From Podospora comata (lineage: Eukaryota > Ascomycota > Sordariomycetes > Sordariales > Podosporaceae), in assembly GCA_017354895.1 (NCBI GenBank), contig CP071497.1, forward strand, positions 2,852,001-2,916,000: a stretch of 64,000 bases of DNA, read 5' to 3'. Of the stretch, positions 11,801 to 22,560 are shown one piece after another (position 1 is the stretch's first letter; each line of letters opens with the position of its first letter). The notes beneath the pieces are model-generated. The model saw only the letters and a list, made by a program, of their open reading frames with translations, was not told the DNA's origin and made no database searches. A program made the position numbers and the translations under genes.

Positions 11801-13289
11801 CAGCTGGCGCCCTTCCTGAAAGCACCGAGTTGCCGGCTTCGCAGCCTGAAAACACCGAGTCTCCTCCTTCGCAGCCCGAGAACACTGAAGCTCCTGCCAA
11901 TGAATCCGAGGATTTGATGCCTCCACCGCAAACCCAATTCAACCGTCATGGGCAACACGCAAGGACCACCACGTTGGTTGTTCTGTCTGACAGCACTTTT
12001 GGCGGTTATGCCTTCAGCAGTCCGGCCGCAGGCTATGGTGACCTTCCTCCAGGGTACGGGAACCCCGTGGAAACAGCTCAGGCGTCTTCCAGCCAAGGCA
12101 TTTTCTTCACGGATTCCAGTCTGCCGGTCTCACAGCCCGCGTCGGTTGATATCAGCTTCACCGCGTCTGTTCTTCCAATCTCGACGACTTCCACCGCAGA
12201 TCTGGCGGCCATGTTGTCATCAATCATGTCTGTCCTTTCGCCCAATGCCACCATTGTCTCTGGACCAGGGCCTGTCTTGACCTCTGTTCCAGCTGCTTCG
12301 GACAACAGCACGTCATCTACTCAGCCAATTCTCACCTCCACCACCTACGCATCATCGAGCAGCGATCTCTTGTTGACTTCAGACAGTATTGTACCAACAG
12401 TCACAGCATTGCCAACAACCGCCAGTTCTTTGCTAGCCAACATTTCCAGCCTCACTGCAGCCCCCATTGCCACAAGTCTTGCCAGCACTAGCCCGAACGT
12501 GAACACTTCCAGCCGAGGACTTCCTGGTTCAACATGCGGCGCGGTTGGAGATCGGGGAGCAGTGGTGTTCAAGGTATGTCTTGGTGTTGTCTCTCTTTTC
12601 TCACAACCGAAGCACTGACCGTATTGCAGTTTGATGACATCCCTACCATTTCGACCGACAACGACACTGAGGCCAGCAGCTTCCCAGCGATGCCAGTACC
12701 CTTCCCGTATCACCGATTCTTCTTCTCCAATGGCTTCAGTGTCGTTCCCCCGCCTCGCACCAAGTTCAAGGCTTCCTCTGGCCAGCAGCTGATCCAGCAC
12801 AATTATTCGGTGTCGCCAGTCGCCGAGTTTGGTCTCGCTGAGCTGCGCTCCAATCCCTGCTTTCACTTCAGCTTTTTGGGTGTCAGTCTTGGCTGCGACT
12901 CTACATCTGATCCCTGTGTTTTCAACATGACGGGTCTGCGCTGGAACGGCACCGACGACGTTGTCGAGGCACGCCATACCTTTGAGGTGGCTGCTTGCTC
13001 CAAGAAGACCGATTGCAGCCTCAGCCATCAGATTCTGGACTCGGCGGCTGCGTTGCCATTCTCCAATCTGACTTCACTCAACATTGCGTTGTCAGTGGCT
13101 GGCAAGCCAGAGACATGGTGGGCGGATGACTTGCAAATTGCTTGGGCCGACAACGACTGCACAGTGGCGGCGTGCCGGTCGCGCGTGCCAAACACGATCA
13201 TGATTCCGCGTATTTCACAACCGTTTGCCAGTCGAGCCAAGAGACTGTTGCGATGGGCGGTCCGCGGCAAGGATGACAAGTTCCATTGA
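8887..13289 (+). CDS. Large secreted Ser/Thr/Pro-rich adhesin-like protein with a conserved cysteine C-terminal domain
   Basis: Three exons (8887-8960, 9018-12573, 12630-13289) encode 1429 residues. A signal peptide covers about residues 1-21 (VGALASLAWLSSAAA). Residues 30-1180 are low-complexity and dominated by VTVTP, VVTV and PS blocks, with ITIWPS/ITLWPST motifs near residues 790-900, a 48-residue tandem duplication (10636 and 10780, QAFVTETI...) and a Q-P-E-N-T-E repeat at about residues 960-985. This would be heavily O-glycosylated in the cell wall or outside it. The last 220 residues form a globular cysteine domain: FDDIPT, NPCFHFSFLGVSLGC, MTGLRWNG, LTSLNIALSVAGKPE, WWADDLQIAW. It resembles a fungal domain of unknown function (possibly DUF7371). 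No C-terminal GPI signal is visible, so attachment would not be by GPI. Confidence 0.85.
10636..10923 (+). repeat. 144-base in-frame tandem duplication inside the adhesin-like gene
   Basis: Two copies of a 48-residue block begin at 10636 and 10780, both opening with QAFVTETI and both containing the stretch ITVTPPSGPPVVVTIP or its VTVTPP variant. Differences are mainly synonymous or conservative, so the duplication is younger than the surrounding VTVT repeats. Confidence 0.85.
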
Positions 13290-14017
13290 TTCGACACTCC
13301 AGTTTTGTCCCAATTTTGATGCACACGGGATGTGCCAATATGTCTGATATCATTTGCATGTTTTGCTGACTGGCAGTCAGCGCCGAGGCTGATGGTGGGT
13401 TGTCTGATTTGGTGGCTGAGAATTGGAAGACTAGATAATGAGGTTATGGTGGGAATTTTGACAGATAACATGATGGACTGGTGCGTGCTGGGGAATGGTG
13501 TAGATGGACGAGGAGGAGCCGGGATCTTTTTTGACTGTACATGTACTTATAGGACACGAGTGGTTGTGGGAGAACAAATGAAGGGATGCTTGCTCAATAC
13601 TGTGTGGATGTGGCTGTTGTGTGGGTGTCTTGCTTGTCTTGCAGCCGATGTTGTCTCTGAACAACGACAAGAACCACATCAGATGTTGTCAATGATACAA
13701 AGCCAGGTATAGAAGGGAATTATGGGCGGTGCAAGGCAACGGCTAGTGTATATTCTCTGTCGTCAAGTCATGAAGCCACCAAACCAGGTGGCCGTCGTGG
13801 TTTTATGTCGTCATCATCATGACCGTCCTGGTATTCCTCCCAACCCAAGTCGGCCAAAGCTAGCTATGCCGCTGCAAGTCAAACCCCAAACTCGGGTTCC
13901 CCTCGCAAAACAAAGCAAATGCCAAACTCCCAGCGAAGCCAGGTATCTGCCAGACAAAGAGCCTTCTCGGCTGTGCAAGCTGCGGTGTCGCTGTGTCAGC
14001 ACAATGCTCATTTTTGG

Positions 14018-14168
<151 letters not shown>

Positions 14169-14193
14169 GATTTGCCAACTGCTTACCGCTTGG

Positions 14194-14457
14194 TCAAAGC
14201 TGAGAAGATGAGGCCTTCTTCATCATGGCCCTTCGCTCGCGGCGAGAGGAGCGGCGGCGGCGGCGGCGGGCACCACGCTTGCTCTCGGCGAGGTCCTCGG
14301 GCGTGGTGCAGGCGGAGCACTTGCGGGCGTTTTTGAGGCGCTCGAGGAGGTGGCGGCGGCGGCACTCGGGGGTGCCCATATGGGCGCAGGGGCGGTCGAA
14401 GAGGGGGATGTGGAAGGTGTGGCCGCAGGTGTGGATTATGCGTTGGTAGTAGCACAT
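14194..14457 (-). CDS. Small Cys/His-rich protein with basic C-terminus
   Basis: An 87-residue protein starting MCYYQRIIHTCGHTF. Many small fungal proteins begin MCYY and carry a zinc-knuckle-like set, here C-G-H, RPC, PEC and KCSAC with histidines between. After residue 55 the chain becomes very basic (KRGARRRRRRSSRRERR). The pattern fits a small metal-binding, possibly nucleic-acid-binding, protein, but I do not know its function. The frame is open upstream to an ATG at 14619, which would add 54 Pro/His/Ser-rich residues. I prefer the MCYY start because conservation appears to begin there. A (GT)8 tract at 14621-14636 precedes the longer start. Confidence 0.6.
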   Translation of the reverse strand: MCYYQRIIHTCGHTFHIPLFDRPCAHMGTPECRRRHLLERLKNARKCSACTTPEDLAESKRGARRRRRRSSRRERRAMMKKASSSQL

Positions 14458-14636
14458 CTTTTGGGGGTGGGGGTGGTGGTGGGTTGTCAAGATGGCAGTT
14501 TGAGGGTTTGGTTGATGGACTAGGTACCCAAGGCAAAGAGATTGGTTGAGATGAGATGAGGGGGTAGTTTTGGAGGGGAGAAGAGACGAGAGGTGTGGAT
14601 GGGATTTTGGAGAGGCCATTGTGTGTGTGTGTGTGT

Positions 14637-16379
14637 TTGGATTGTGAATTGGTGGTTGACTTGAGAAGGAATGATTGAAGGCGGTGACAATGGGAGAGTT
14701 ATTGTGCCTGGTGTGCGGGGCTGGAGGGGTGTGTTTATTGTGGGAGTTGAGAGGGTCGGGTCTTTGAAAGATAATGGGATTGGTGGGTTCTATTGGTGAT
14801 AATGGATTGTGTTGGATGTTTCAAGTTCTCATTGTTGGTTGTCTATGCATGGAAGGTAGACTTTTGTGTGACATGAGGGGGGTTTGTTGATTCACCCCTG
14901 AAGGTAGTGGTGGACTTGTTCACGGCTGTTGTCAGCCCTCCACACTATGTCATTGGAGCCCTACCTACACAATCATCACAAGCCTGGATAGGTAGGCAGG
15001 CAACTAACTGCCGGGTGGAGATGTGCTCTTGCCACAGACAAACAGAAATGAGCCAATTTGTTGCTTTTGGTTGGAGCGCGCATGACATGCAAGCTAATGT
15101 ATGTTTTTTTGGAGCCTCAATTTCTCCGATTGAAGGTTACAGTGAGGAGCGGACCCCCAGTGGGCCTGCCACATGGCTGTCAGCGATGGTTCGAGTTGCG
15201 ACAAGGCCTGCTGAGCGGGAGGAGCCTCCCACAATAAGGTACAGGAGAGGAGAACTTGTGCGACCAAAGCCAGGCATGCATGATGAGTGGAATTGGGCCG
15301 GTACCCCCTTTTTTTTCATTTCTAAATCTAACTGCAGGTCCCAATCCACAGAGCTGGTCCAGATGCTCGGAAACTCAGCCGAACTCGGCATAGATAAACC
15401 AGCAGCCAGCCAGCTCCACCGGGATGCCGATTTGCCCCAACACGCTACCAAGTAGCCATTCGATGGTGTCGGGGACATTGAAGTTTCCGCCGGACGGCAA
15501 AGAGGCAACAAAAAATCTCGGTATCAATGTTGGAAGCTCTCGGTGCCGTCAACGCAAGGTTTCCATTGGAAAATAAAATGGACATGACCACCCACGTCAA
15601 AAAAGCAACTCACCAGCCGTCGATCTTCAACCCCTCACCTCGGCAATCCTAGATCTTGGAATCGGGCCCTGTCGACAAATGCTTGGCACCTTGGCAGGGC
15701 TTCAACCGTCGAGGTTCTAGTTACTTTCTGACACTGTTCTACGCTTTTTGTCCGTCTGGCTCGGCGTGGGATCATAGGGGCGGTTATATATCTAGGTATG
15801 TTTGGATAGGCTTGGACACCTCCATCAATTGTTGGAAGTACACCATGTCATCCGCAGACGAGATCTTGTCTCAACTTCCAGAGCCCGACAGCCACCTAGT
15901 ATAGACTCGGCCGATGGAGCAAGGGATATATACCCCTTTCGGGCAATGCCGTGCCGGGTCCACGGCAAAATGGAGGCCGATTCCTTGGTTGGTGAGGCTC
16001 CGGTATCCGCAAGACAATGGAGAAAAAATGTGATGCGGGTGCGAAACAGACCAGTGCCGTCGCCGTTCCGTCTGTTAAGATCTGCATGACTGTCGGCGCC
16101 CCGCTGCCAACCTGACGGCTGGGTCCAGGCCCTTGTTTCCTGGCCCGCGTTTCCTGGTCCGCCCCATGGCTTTTTTGTCTCCGCTGTTTGGCCCAGGGGA
16201 AGGTTATTAAAATACATGGGCCGCCGCCATCTCTTGCTCCCTTCTGGCTTGGAAAGACGATGTTTTGAACTTCTGACCTCTTCCCGGGCCACCAGCCCCA
16301 CGCCAACCACCGCTCCCGCCTGCTCCCTCCCCCGGTCTACGCCGCCGCAACAGATGACAACATCACCGGGTGCCCTACC
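14637..16379. other. Intergenic region with no supported gene
   Basis: Several open frames of 80-180 codons occur on both strands (for example 14907-15455 forward and 15825-16310 reverse). None has a domain, a signal peptide or plausible introns. The 5' region of the CFEM receptor gene probably lies in the last 400 bases. Confidence 0.5.
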
Positions 16380-17673
16380 ATGAAGAGTCCCCGACGTTTT
16401 TATGCCCTTGTTGGGCTGTGTCTCTTAGTATTCGTCAACACGGTCGCCGCCGGCGCGAAGCAAGTCTCGCTGGAGCATGAGCTCCTTGCGCTACCACCAT
16501 GCGCGGTATGGCTGCACACTGGGAAGTACGAAGGGAGAAAAAGAAAACAAAAAGACTAACGTTTTTTGTTGTTCATGCATGTAGTTGCCCTGCGTCGTGG
16601 ACGCAATCCGGGACGCCGAGTGTTCCGCATACGACAACGAATGCATATGTTCGTCGGCGAGGTTCGACAAAGAGGCCCACTTTTGCGTTCGCACTCATTG
16701 CGCCCCGAGGGAGACTCTCAGTGAGGACGACGCCGTCTCGAGTTCCCAAAGTCACCGGCTAACACGCTGCCAGCGGCCAAAAACATTACGTATCAATGGT
16801 GCGACCATCCCAACGAGGGAGACCGGACGCTTCTCCCCGCCTTTTCCATCTTTTTGGGTCTCGCCATTGCCGCCGTGGCTCTGCGGTTGGTAGCCCGAGT
16901 GGTGACGGAGGCCTGGTTCTGGTGGGATGATTTGTGCAACTTTTTCGCCATTGTAAGCCCGTGCTGGTCAGTTAGTTGGAGTGGGGGTGGTTTTTTTCGT
17001 CGGGCTAACTGTGGATTTTTGTGTCGCAGGCTGGGTGTGCTGCGTACACGGGGTTGTACATCGAGGCGGTCCACTTTGGGATGGGAAAAGACATCTGGTT
17101 CGTGCCGTTTGACAACATCACCAAGATCATGCAGACGTACTTTGCCACCATGTTGACGTACGTGATGACTCGATTCTTCATCCGCGCCTCCATCATCCTC
17201 TTTTACCTGCGAGTCTTTCCCGCGCAGTCCAACTTTAGACTGGGCAAGGTGATTGTCTGGACGGGCGTGTTCAACATTATTTACACTATCGCCTTCTTCT
17301 TCGCCTCCTTGCTTCAGTGCCAACCGATATCAGCGTTTTGGACGGCGTGGGAGGGCGTTGGGAAGGATCAGTGCGTCAACCTCAACGCGATGGCTTGGTC
17401 GGCGGCGGCGATGGGGATAGTATTTGATTTATGGCTGCTGGTTTTGCCGTTTCCGCAGCTATTGTCGCTTAATCTGCACTGGAAGAAGAAGTTGATGGGG
17501 TCGATGATGTTTCTTGTGGGCGCAGCGTGAGTGGAGGCTTGTCCTTGTTCGTCGCGCTGGAGCGTCGAGATTAACTGGTTTGTGTTTTAGTGTGATTGTC
17601 ATCAGCTTGATCCGGCTCAAGACTATCAACGCGACCACCCGGGCTGTCAACCCTACTAGTAAGTCTTTCGGGT

Positions 17674-17735
<62 letters not shown>

Positions 17736-18101
17736 GGTCAAAAGGTTGCTTTGCTGACACTGGTAACAGAGGATACGGTGGACCTCTCCTTGTGGAGTGG
17801 CATCGAAATTGACGTGGGCGTTATCTGTCCCTGCCTGCCTAGCTTCCGACTCCTCCTGCGAAAGGTCCTACCGCGCCTGATGGGAGAGTCTACAAGGTCG
17901 TACGAGCTTGACCCGATCTCCAAGGGGGAAGGAGGCGTGACGGTGACGACCAAGATCTCGGCCCATATTGAGCCGTCGGGGAATAATGGGATATTCTTGC
18001 GGCCACACAAGGACTCGAACACGGGGAGGAGCTGTGAGAGTGTTACTGGACTGGTGGAGCTGTCGGATGAGGAGAGTAACCATGGTCGGCAGAAGGCGTA
18101 A
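16380..18101 (+). CDS. CFEM-domain Pth11-like seven-helix receptor
   Basis: Six exons (16380-16505, 16585-16720, 16774-16952, 17030-17526, 17591-17658, 17770-18101) encode 445 residues. A signal peptide (ALVGLCLLVFVNTVAA) is followed by a CFEM domain with eight cysteines (PPCALPC, AEC, ECIC, FC, HC and WC). Then come the fungal rhodopsin-like helices: FSIFLGLAIAAVALRLVAR, FWWDDLCNFFAI, FATMLTYVMTRFFIRASIILFYLRVF, the VIVWTGVFNIIYTIAFFFASLLQCQPISAFW segment, MAWSAAAMGIVFDLWLLVLP and VIVISLIRL. The motif WSGIEIDVGVICPCLPSFR marks the seventh helix and the start of the tail. Magnaporthe Pth11 and its kin act in surface sensing upstream of cAMP signalling. That role here is inferred. The fifth intron holds a long CT repeat. 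Confidence 0.9.
17675..17732. repeat. (CT)29 microsatellite inside intron 5 of the CFEM receptor gene
   Basis: A perfect CT run lies between the donor GTAAGT at 17659 and the acceptor ACAG ending at 17769. It makes this intron 111 bases, longer than the gene's other introns, and may act as an extended pyrimidine tract. Confidence 0.95.
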
Positions 18102-18806
18102 TAATACAGATGGAGAAGAGGGTTTGATTATTTTGTCATGGGTGGAAGCATAGATTCTGGTTGATTTGATGTTGCTCCTATGTTTTAAACTGTGACCAAG
18201 ATGTCCTGGGTGGGTTGCAAACCCCAATGGATAGTTGGAAGCAATGATCTGAGAGATATATCGCAACTTGCATGTGTCAGTGGTAAGTTGCTGGTGTTTC
18301 TTGAGATCTTTGTTCGTTTTGTCAAGCCCTTTTCTTGGGGGCCCCGCTATTTGTTACTCTTTGTTGCTAGGGCAACCCACGAACAGGGGCTTTCAGGGGC
18401 AATCGAATCTTTGAACCTTGTGGCTTCCATAATCAAAGGAAACTTAAAATGATTCTGAAGCAATTTTGGTTGACAATGTAGCCATGCTCGAGAGAATGAT
18501 GCAGGGGTGGTGTTGATGTTCTTTGAGCAGATGTACTGTTTTTTGTGTCTGCCAACCGATCACCGCTGTAGGAAAGGCTACACATGCTGTCACAAGGTGC
18601 AAGCTTGACGTCCATCTATTCTATGCGGGAGCCACTAGCAGGCCCACCTGAGGTTGTCGGGCGTGACACAAATGATTCTGTACCTGCCCGCATTTTGCTA
18701 CCTCCAGAAACCTACTTGGAACTTGCACTACCATATTTTGCGTTCACTTGTTAACTTCAAAAACCAATCGCGATTACCAAGCCATAGAAAATGCTGGCGC
18801 TTGACG

Positions 18807-20010
18807 ATGCACCAACTATATTCCCCTCTCTTGATTGCCGCAATCCTACAACTATACTCAGCCACCACACCTCTGATCTCCAAGCCAGACCCTCACATTT
18901 GCGGCCTCAGACTCAACAGCACCAAAGACCACCCCTTCATCAGTGTCCACGCCGGCCTTGACATTCCCACCCTGAGCCTGCGCGACGACTCGGATAACCA
19001 GTCCTTCCGATGGGGGGAGGGGGAGTGTTACGCCATGGCGTTTGCCGACGACCACATCATCATCATCATCTCTCCCGAATGGCGGACCAACCTCAAGATC
19101 ATCACCATCTCGCACAACGCCATGAAGAAACGGGGCTGACGAGAACGGATTTCACATTCGCCCCGGCCAAGTACGCCATGATGCACTTCCGGCAAACTCA
19201 AGACGACAACCCGCCCCCCCAAGGACCTTCTGAAGAATGTCAGCATGTCGGCCGGCCAGTGCGTGCGCAAGCTGCGCGTCCCGGGAGTGATTGTCAACAG
19301 TCATCTCAGCTGGATTGATCATGCCAGACATGTGAGTGGTGCACCCCGGATCTCTTGCCATGTTTTGCTCTTGCTGAGCATGCCTTGCTTGCCGTAGCTT
19401 CGAGTCAAGGTTCTCAAAACCGAGCAGTACATGCGGCGAATCTCCAGCTCCATCAGAGGACCCCCGACGTGGCATATGCGAAGTCTCTTCTGCTCCAATG
19501 TTCGACCCGTGCTTTTCTACGCCGGCGCCGCGTGGTACCTGCCCGACAACAAGCGACATGCGGACAGCTGGAACGCGGCCTTGAAGATGCTCGAAGCGGC
19601 TCAGAGGAAATGTCTGGTGGTTATCTCGAGCGCGGTCAAATATCCGCCCTCAGAATTGCTCCTGCAAAAGTTGCGCATTGGGACTGTCCACCGTCTCTTA
19701 TGGTGGCCAATTCACAGTCCACTGTGCTCGTCATGATCAGCTTTCTGACCACTACAAGAATCTCCGCACCATCAGTGACAGACCAATCAAGGTGTTTGGA
19801 AACAGGAAGTATCGTCTCATCGCCTCGCAACATCCCATCATCAAGGCCTACGCACACGCTGCGCGCTACCACCCAAGACTGCTGAGATGGAGCTTGAGCA
19901 GGCCTCCAACTGTCCCAAACGGCACCACCCGAAACACCCTCTCGCCTCTCAGCTACCAACCCAGGGCCGAAGTACGCCAAGGACATCAATCCGAATCTCG
20001 TCAAAGGTAG
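18807..20010 (+). mobile_element. Degenerate LINE-type (non-LTR, Tad-like) reverse transcriptase fragment
   Basis: Successive pieces match the order of a non-LTR reverse transcriptase and its thumb. AFADDHIIIII at about 19035-19070 is the catalytic [FY]xDD motif. FAPAKYAMMHF follows at about 19156. VPGVIVNSHLSWIDHARH at about 19275-19331 corresponds to the LGV-D--L-W--H motif, and NVRPVLFYAGAAW at about 19494 corresponds to the VRP-L-YG--VW motif. EAAQRKCLVVISSA follows. The pieces sit in more than one frame, and no endonuclease, 5' end, poly-A or target-site duplication is visible, so this is a truncated, old insertion. Its first 110 codons also look like an independent small secreted protein (MHQLYSPLLIAAI...), but the FADD motif argues for the transposon reading. 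Confidence 0.6.
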
Positions 20011-20514
20011 GAGGTCAGAGCGCGTCTTCACCGTCGACGCTTGCTTGCTCGGCAATCATCGACAACCGGTCAGCGTGTTCCGTTTCTCCCCCCCTGCCCC
20101 GCACACTGTCGGTACTAATAGATATGTCGCAGACCTTTCGAAGGCTGGGACGATACGACTTTTGGATTGCGTGGGTCGTTCGGCTTCCGCGGTACGATGG
20201 GAATAAACCCAGTTTTCGATGCTGCATGGTGTTTGGTGCGCCGGAACTTGACTTTGCGGCCGGTGGTGAGGTAAGTCCTCCTGTGATATTGGTGACCTCT
20301 CCAGTTGGGTCTTGCTGCTAACCTGATGGAAGCTTTTTTCGATGCTTTGATGGGGAGCGACATCGTGTCCGTGTCGTGTAAGTGTTGGCCTTTTGTCCAT
20401 CAATCCTACGTGGTGTTTGCTCTTCTCTAACCAGCGTCATAAGTCCCTTTGATGTTGATCTGGCAGCTCGTTGTGTTGGTTGGGTTTTTTGTGGAACGGA
20501 AAAATGGTTGTTTT
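20011..20514. other. Sequence between the LINE remnant and the Fot1-like element
   Basis: Short open frames with a GTAAGT-like site at 20272 give protein pieces (for example GLRGSFGFRGTMGINP near 20180) that I do not recognise. It may be the 3' part of a decayed host gene or of the LINE. No firm call. Confidence 0.3.
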
Positions 20515-20562
20515 ATATAACGTATATTATAAGCGAGTGACCCATATAAGCGAGTGACCCAC
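20515..20562 (+). repeat. Left terminal inverted repeat of the Fot1-like element
   Basis: Reads ATATAACGTATATTATAAGC and then GAGTGACCCAT followed by a second ATAAGCGAGTGACCCAC. The 17-base subunit is therefore present twice in tandem. It matches the complement of 22339-22386 without mismatch by eye. Confidence 0.92.
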
Positions 20563-20603
20563 CTCCCACCACACCCTGACAAACCATCCTCAATTGCACC
20601 ACA

Positions 20604-22283
20604 TCAACACAAGGAATTAACTATAATTACATCAGAAACAGCTGAATCAGATGCTTCTGCAGCCTCCTGGCAAGTGCGCGCATTATGGCCAGGCTTACCG
20701 CATACACCATAGCACCGAACCTTCGTACGAGCCCCCCCTGCATTACTACTATCCGGCTGCGTTTCTTGCATTCCCTCCCCATCCACGGCCTTCTGATCCA
20801 GTAGATCCTGTGCCTCTTATACAGTAAGTGACCCTCCAAGCCTCACACGTGTTTTTTTAGCTCTCCGGCGCTTACTTAGTGCCTCATTGGCCTTACGGAG
20901 CGAAGAGACTTTTATACGAAGGAGAGCTACCTGGTGCATTATAACCGTTATACCTTTAGTAAGTTAGTCTACCGTAATTAGTATTAAAGTTGGGAAGCTA
21001 TTTTAATAGTTAGTAATATAAGTTTTAATAAATATTAATTATAAATTAGCTTCTCGAAGGTTATATAGTATTTAGGAGACCTAAAGTTATATAGTGCCGG
21101 GCTATAAGTTTAAAGGTATTAGCGTATAAAGCTTTATATTTAGTTTAGAAAGTACCTTCTCTAGATCGTACGGTATAAAGCTAGTACCCGTAAAGTTACC
21201 CTATATATTCTTCTTTATTATAGAAGCGAAAAAGGCCTCGCGAAAGGTATAGAGGAACTCGAGCTTACTTATATAGTTAATATATATATATATTAAATCC
21301 TCGATCTAGCGACTATATATCTATTTTAGTAGCCTAAAGTAATTAATATCGAGTGGCTAGAGGAAGTAAAAGAAATATAAAGGTATATAGAGCGTAATAA
21401 TATTATTTTATTAATAATAACGCTCGAATTCGGTCGAGTAGTAACTTTCGTGGCTATCGAGGATTAGTAACCGGTATTTACTTTTTATATAGGACGCTAT
21501 ATAATAATCGAAATACTTAATTTAATTTAGGTTTACCGGATTAGTAATTTAGTTATTATTAATAGTTACGATATATTAGGTAAATAGTAAATTATACTCG
21601 GTATATTAATTAGCGAGGTAGTACTATATAGTTAAAATAATAAAAGGAGGGATAGCTTAGCTAAAGGTATTAACTTTTTAAATTACTATTACCTATTCGC
21701 GGTTATTAAGTTAAGCTAATTTTACTTTATTAAGGCCGTCCGAGGTTATAACTATTATACCTATAAAGATAATACTTATTATAAACCTAATCTTATCGAA
21801 GTTATAAATATTATTATCTATAATACTATACTTAGCTTTAGTATTCCGTACGAGCGTAAACCACTCGATAATAACCTTTAGATCCTCGCACTTAGCCCTC
21901 TAGTAGTAATATCTACGCGTAAAACGCGTATAGAGCTATAGCTAGCGTTTAACGAAGTTATATACCTAGAGCTTACTAATAAGGTATGCGTCGCGTACGC
22001 GTAGTAATTGGTTAGCTATATTTTTCACACTACGTAATCTTGGTGGAAAAGCTCGCGCATATAGCTTAATAACGTATTAAATAATAGTATCCTCTTTAGA
22101 TTGAGTAAGCTTTTTCGATTTAGGTGTAGTATCGCGTCGTGCAGGCCGGCCAGCGCGCCGACGCCCTAGAGTCTTACGATCGACTCTATAGATCTTAACT
22201 GCGGCTCGTTCGCTTAGATTCTTATCGTTTTAAAGCGCTTAGAGGGCTAAGATTATGTGGGCTTTATTTGAATTAGAAGGCAT
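20604..22283 (-). pseudogene. Fot1-like transposase, inactivated by RIP
   Basis: Starting at the ATG at 22283 the frame reads MPSNSNKAHIILAL, then SKRTSRS, RASARWPACTTRYYT and FPPRLRSVKNIANQLLR, following Fot1-type transposases residue by residue with stops where Gln or Trp codons would be expected. That is the outcome of C-to-T change in CA. The 3' end keeps an open stretch after a TAA near 20829, reading EAQDLLDQKAVDGEG and then CYGVCGKPGHNARTCQEAAEA, a CX3CX4HX4C zinc knuckle typical of the C-terminus of this family. The span of about 560 codons equals the family length. Stops are numerous through the middle third. Confidence 0.82.
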
Positions 22284-22338
22284 CTTGGATGGTTGAGGAA
22301 ATTGTTATTGAGTGCGAAGGTGTCATGTCACGAAGGAA

Positions 22339-22386
22339 GTGGGTCACTCGCTTATATGGGTCACTCGCTTATAATATACGTTATAT
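22339..22386 (-). repeat. Right terminal inverted repeat of the Fot1-like element
   Basis: Reverse complement of the left repeat, including the tandem 17-base subunit with the core AAGCGAGTGACCCA. It adjoins the transposase start by about 55 bases, so it probably overlaps the transposase promoter and binding site. Confidence 0.92.
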
Positions 22387-22560
22387 ATTTTTTATACATC
22401 TCTTTTTTTTTTATAAACAAAAGTTTTTTTCCTTTGGGATTCAATTTATTTTTAGAAATTTTTGAAAAGAATTTCTATTAAAACTTTTTTTAATTTGTTT
22501 TTCTTTTTTTTTTAGATCTCTTTTTAATTTTTTTTTTCTAAACTATTCATCATATGACGC
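22387..22560. other. T-rich tract next to the transposon
   Basis: Long T runs broken by short mixed sequence, with ordinary CA/TG content, so unlike the RIP-mutated element beside it. No gene is visible here, and none between 22560 and 22940. Confidence 0.5.

Larger units (their letters stand above)
20515..22386 (-). mobile_element. Fot1/pogo-like (Tc1/mariner superfamily) DNA transposon, RIP-mutated
   Basis: The element is 1872 bases long, matching the usual 1.85-1.93 kb of Fot1-type elements, and is bounded by terminal inverted repeats of about 48 bases (20515-20562 and 22339-22386). The ends sit in TA-rich sequence, consistent with a TA target duplication. The transposase gene runs on the minus strand. 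Both ends keep normal composition: the N-terminal reading MPSNSNKAHIILAL at 22283 and the C-terminal zinc knuckle CYGVCGKPGHNARTCQ near 20700. The interior from about 20880 to 22240 is almost devoid of CA and TG dinucleotides and rich in TA, the mark of repeat-induced point mutation on both strands. It is not able to make transposase. Confidence 0.88.

Noticed and set aside
16380-16505. Possible stand-alone small secreted protein
   Set aside because: Its cysteines continue through three introns into a CFEM domain and a seven-helix receptor, so it is the first exon of that gene.
18807-19139. Independent 110-residue secreted protein (MHQLYSPLLIAAI...)
   Set aside because: The same frame holds an FADD reverse transcriptase motif and leads into further RT motifs, so the signal-peptide look is probably chance.
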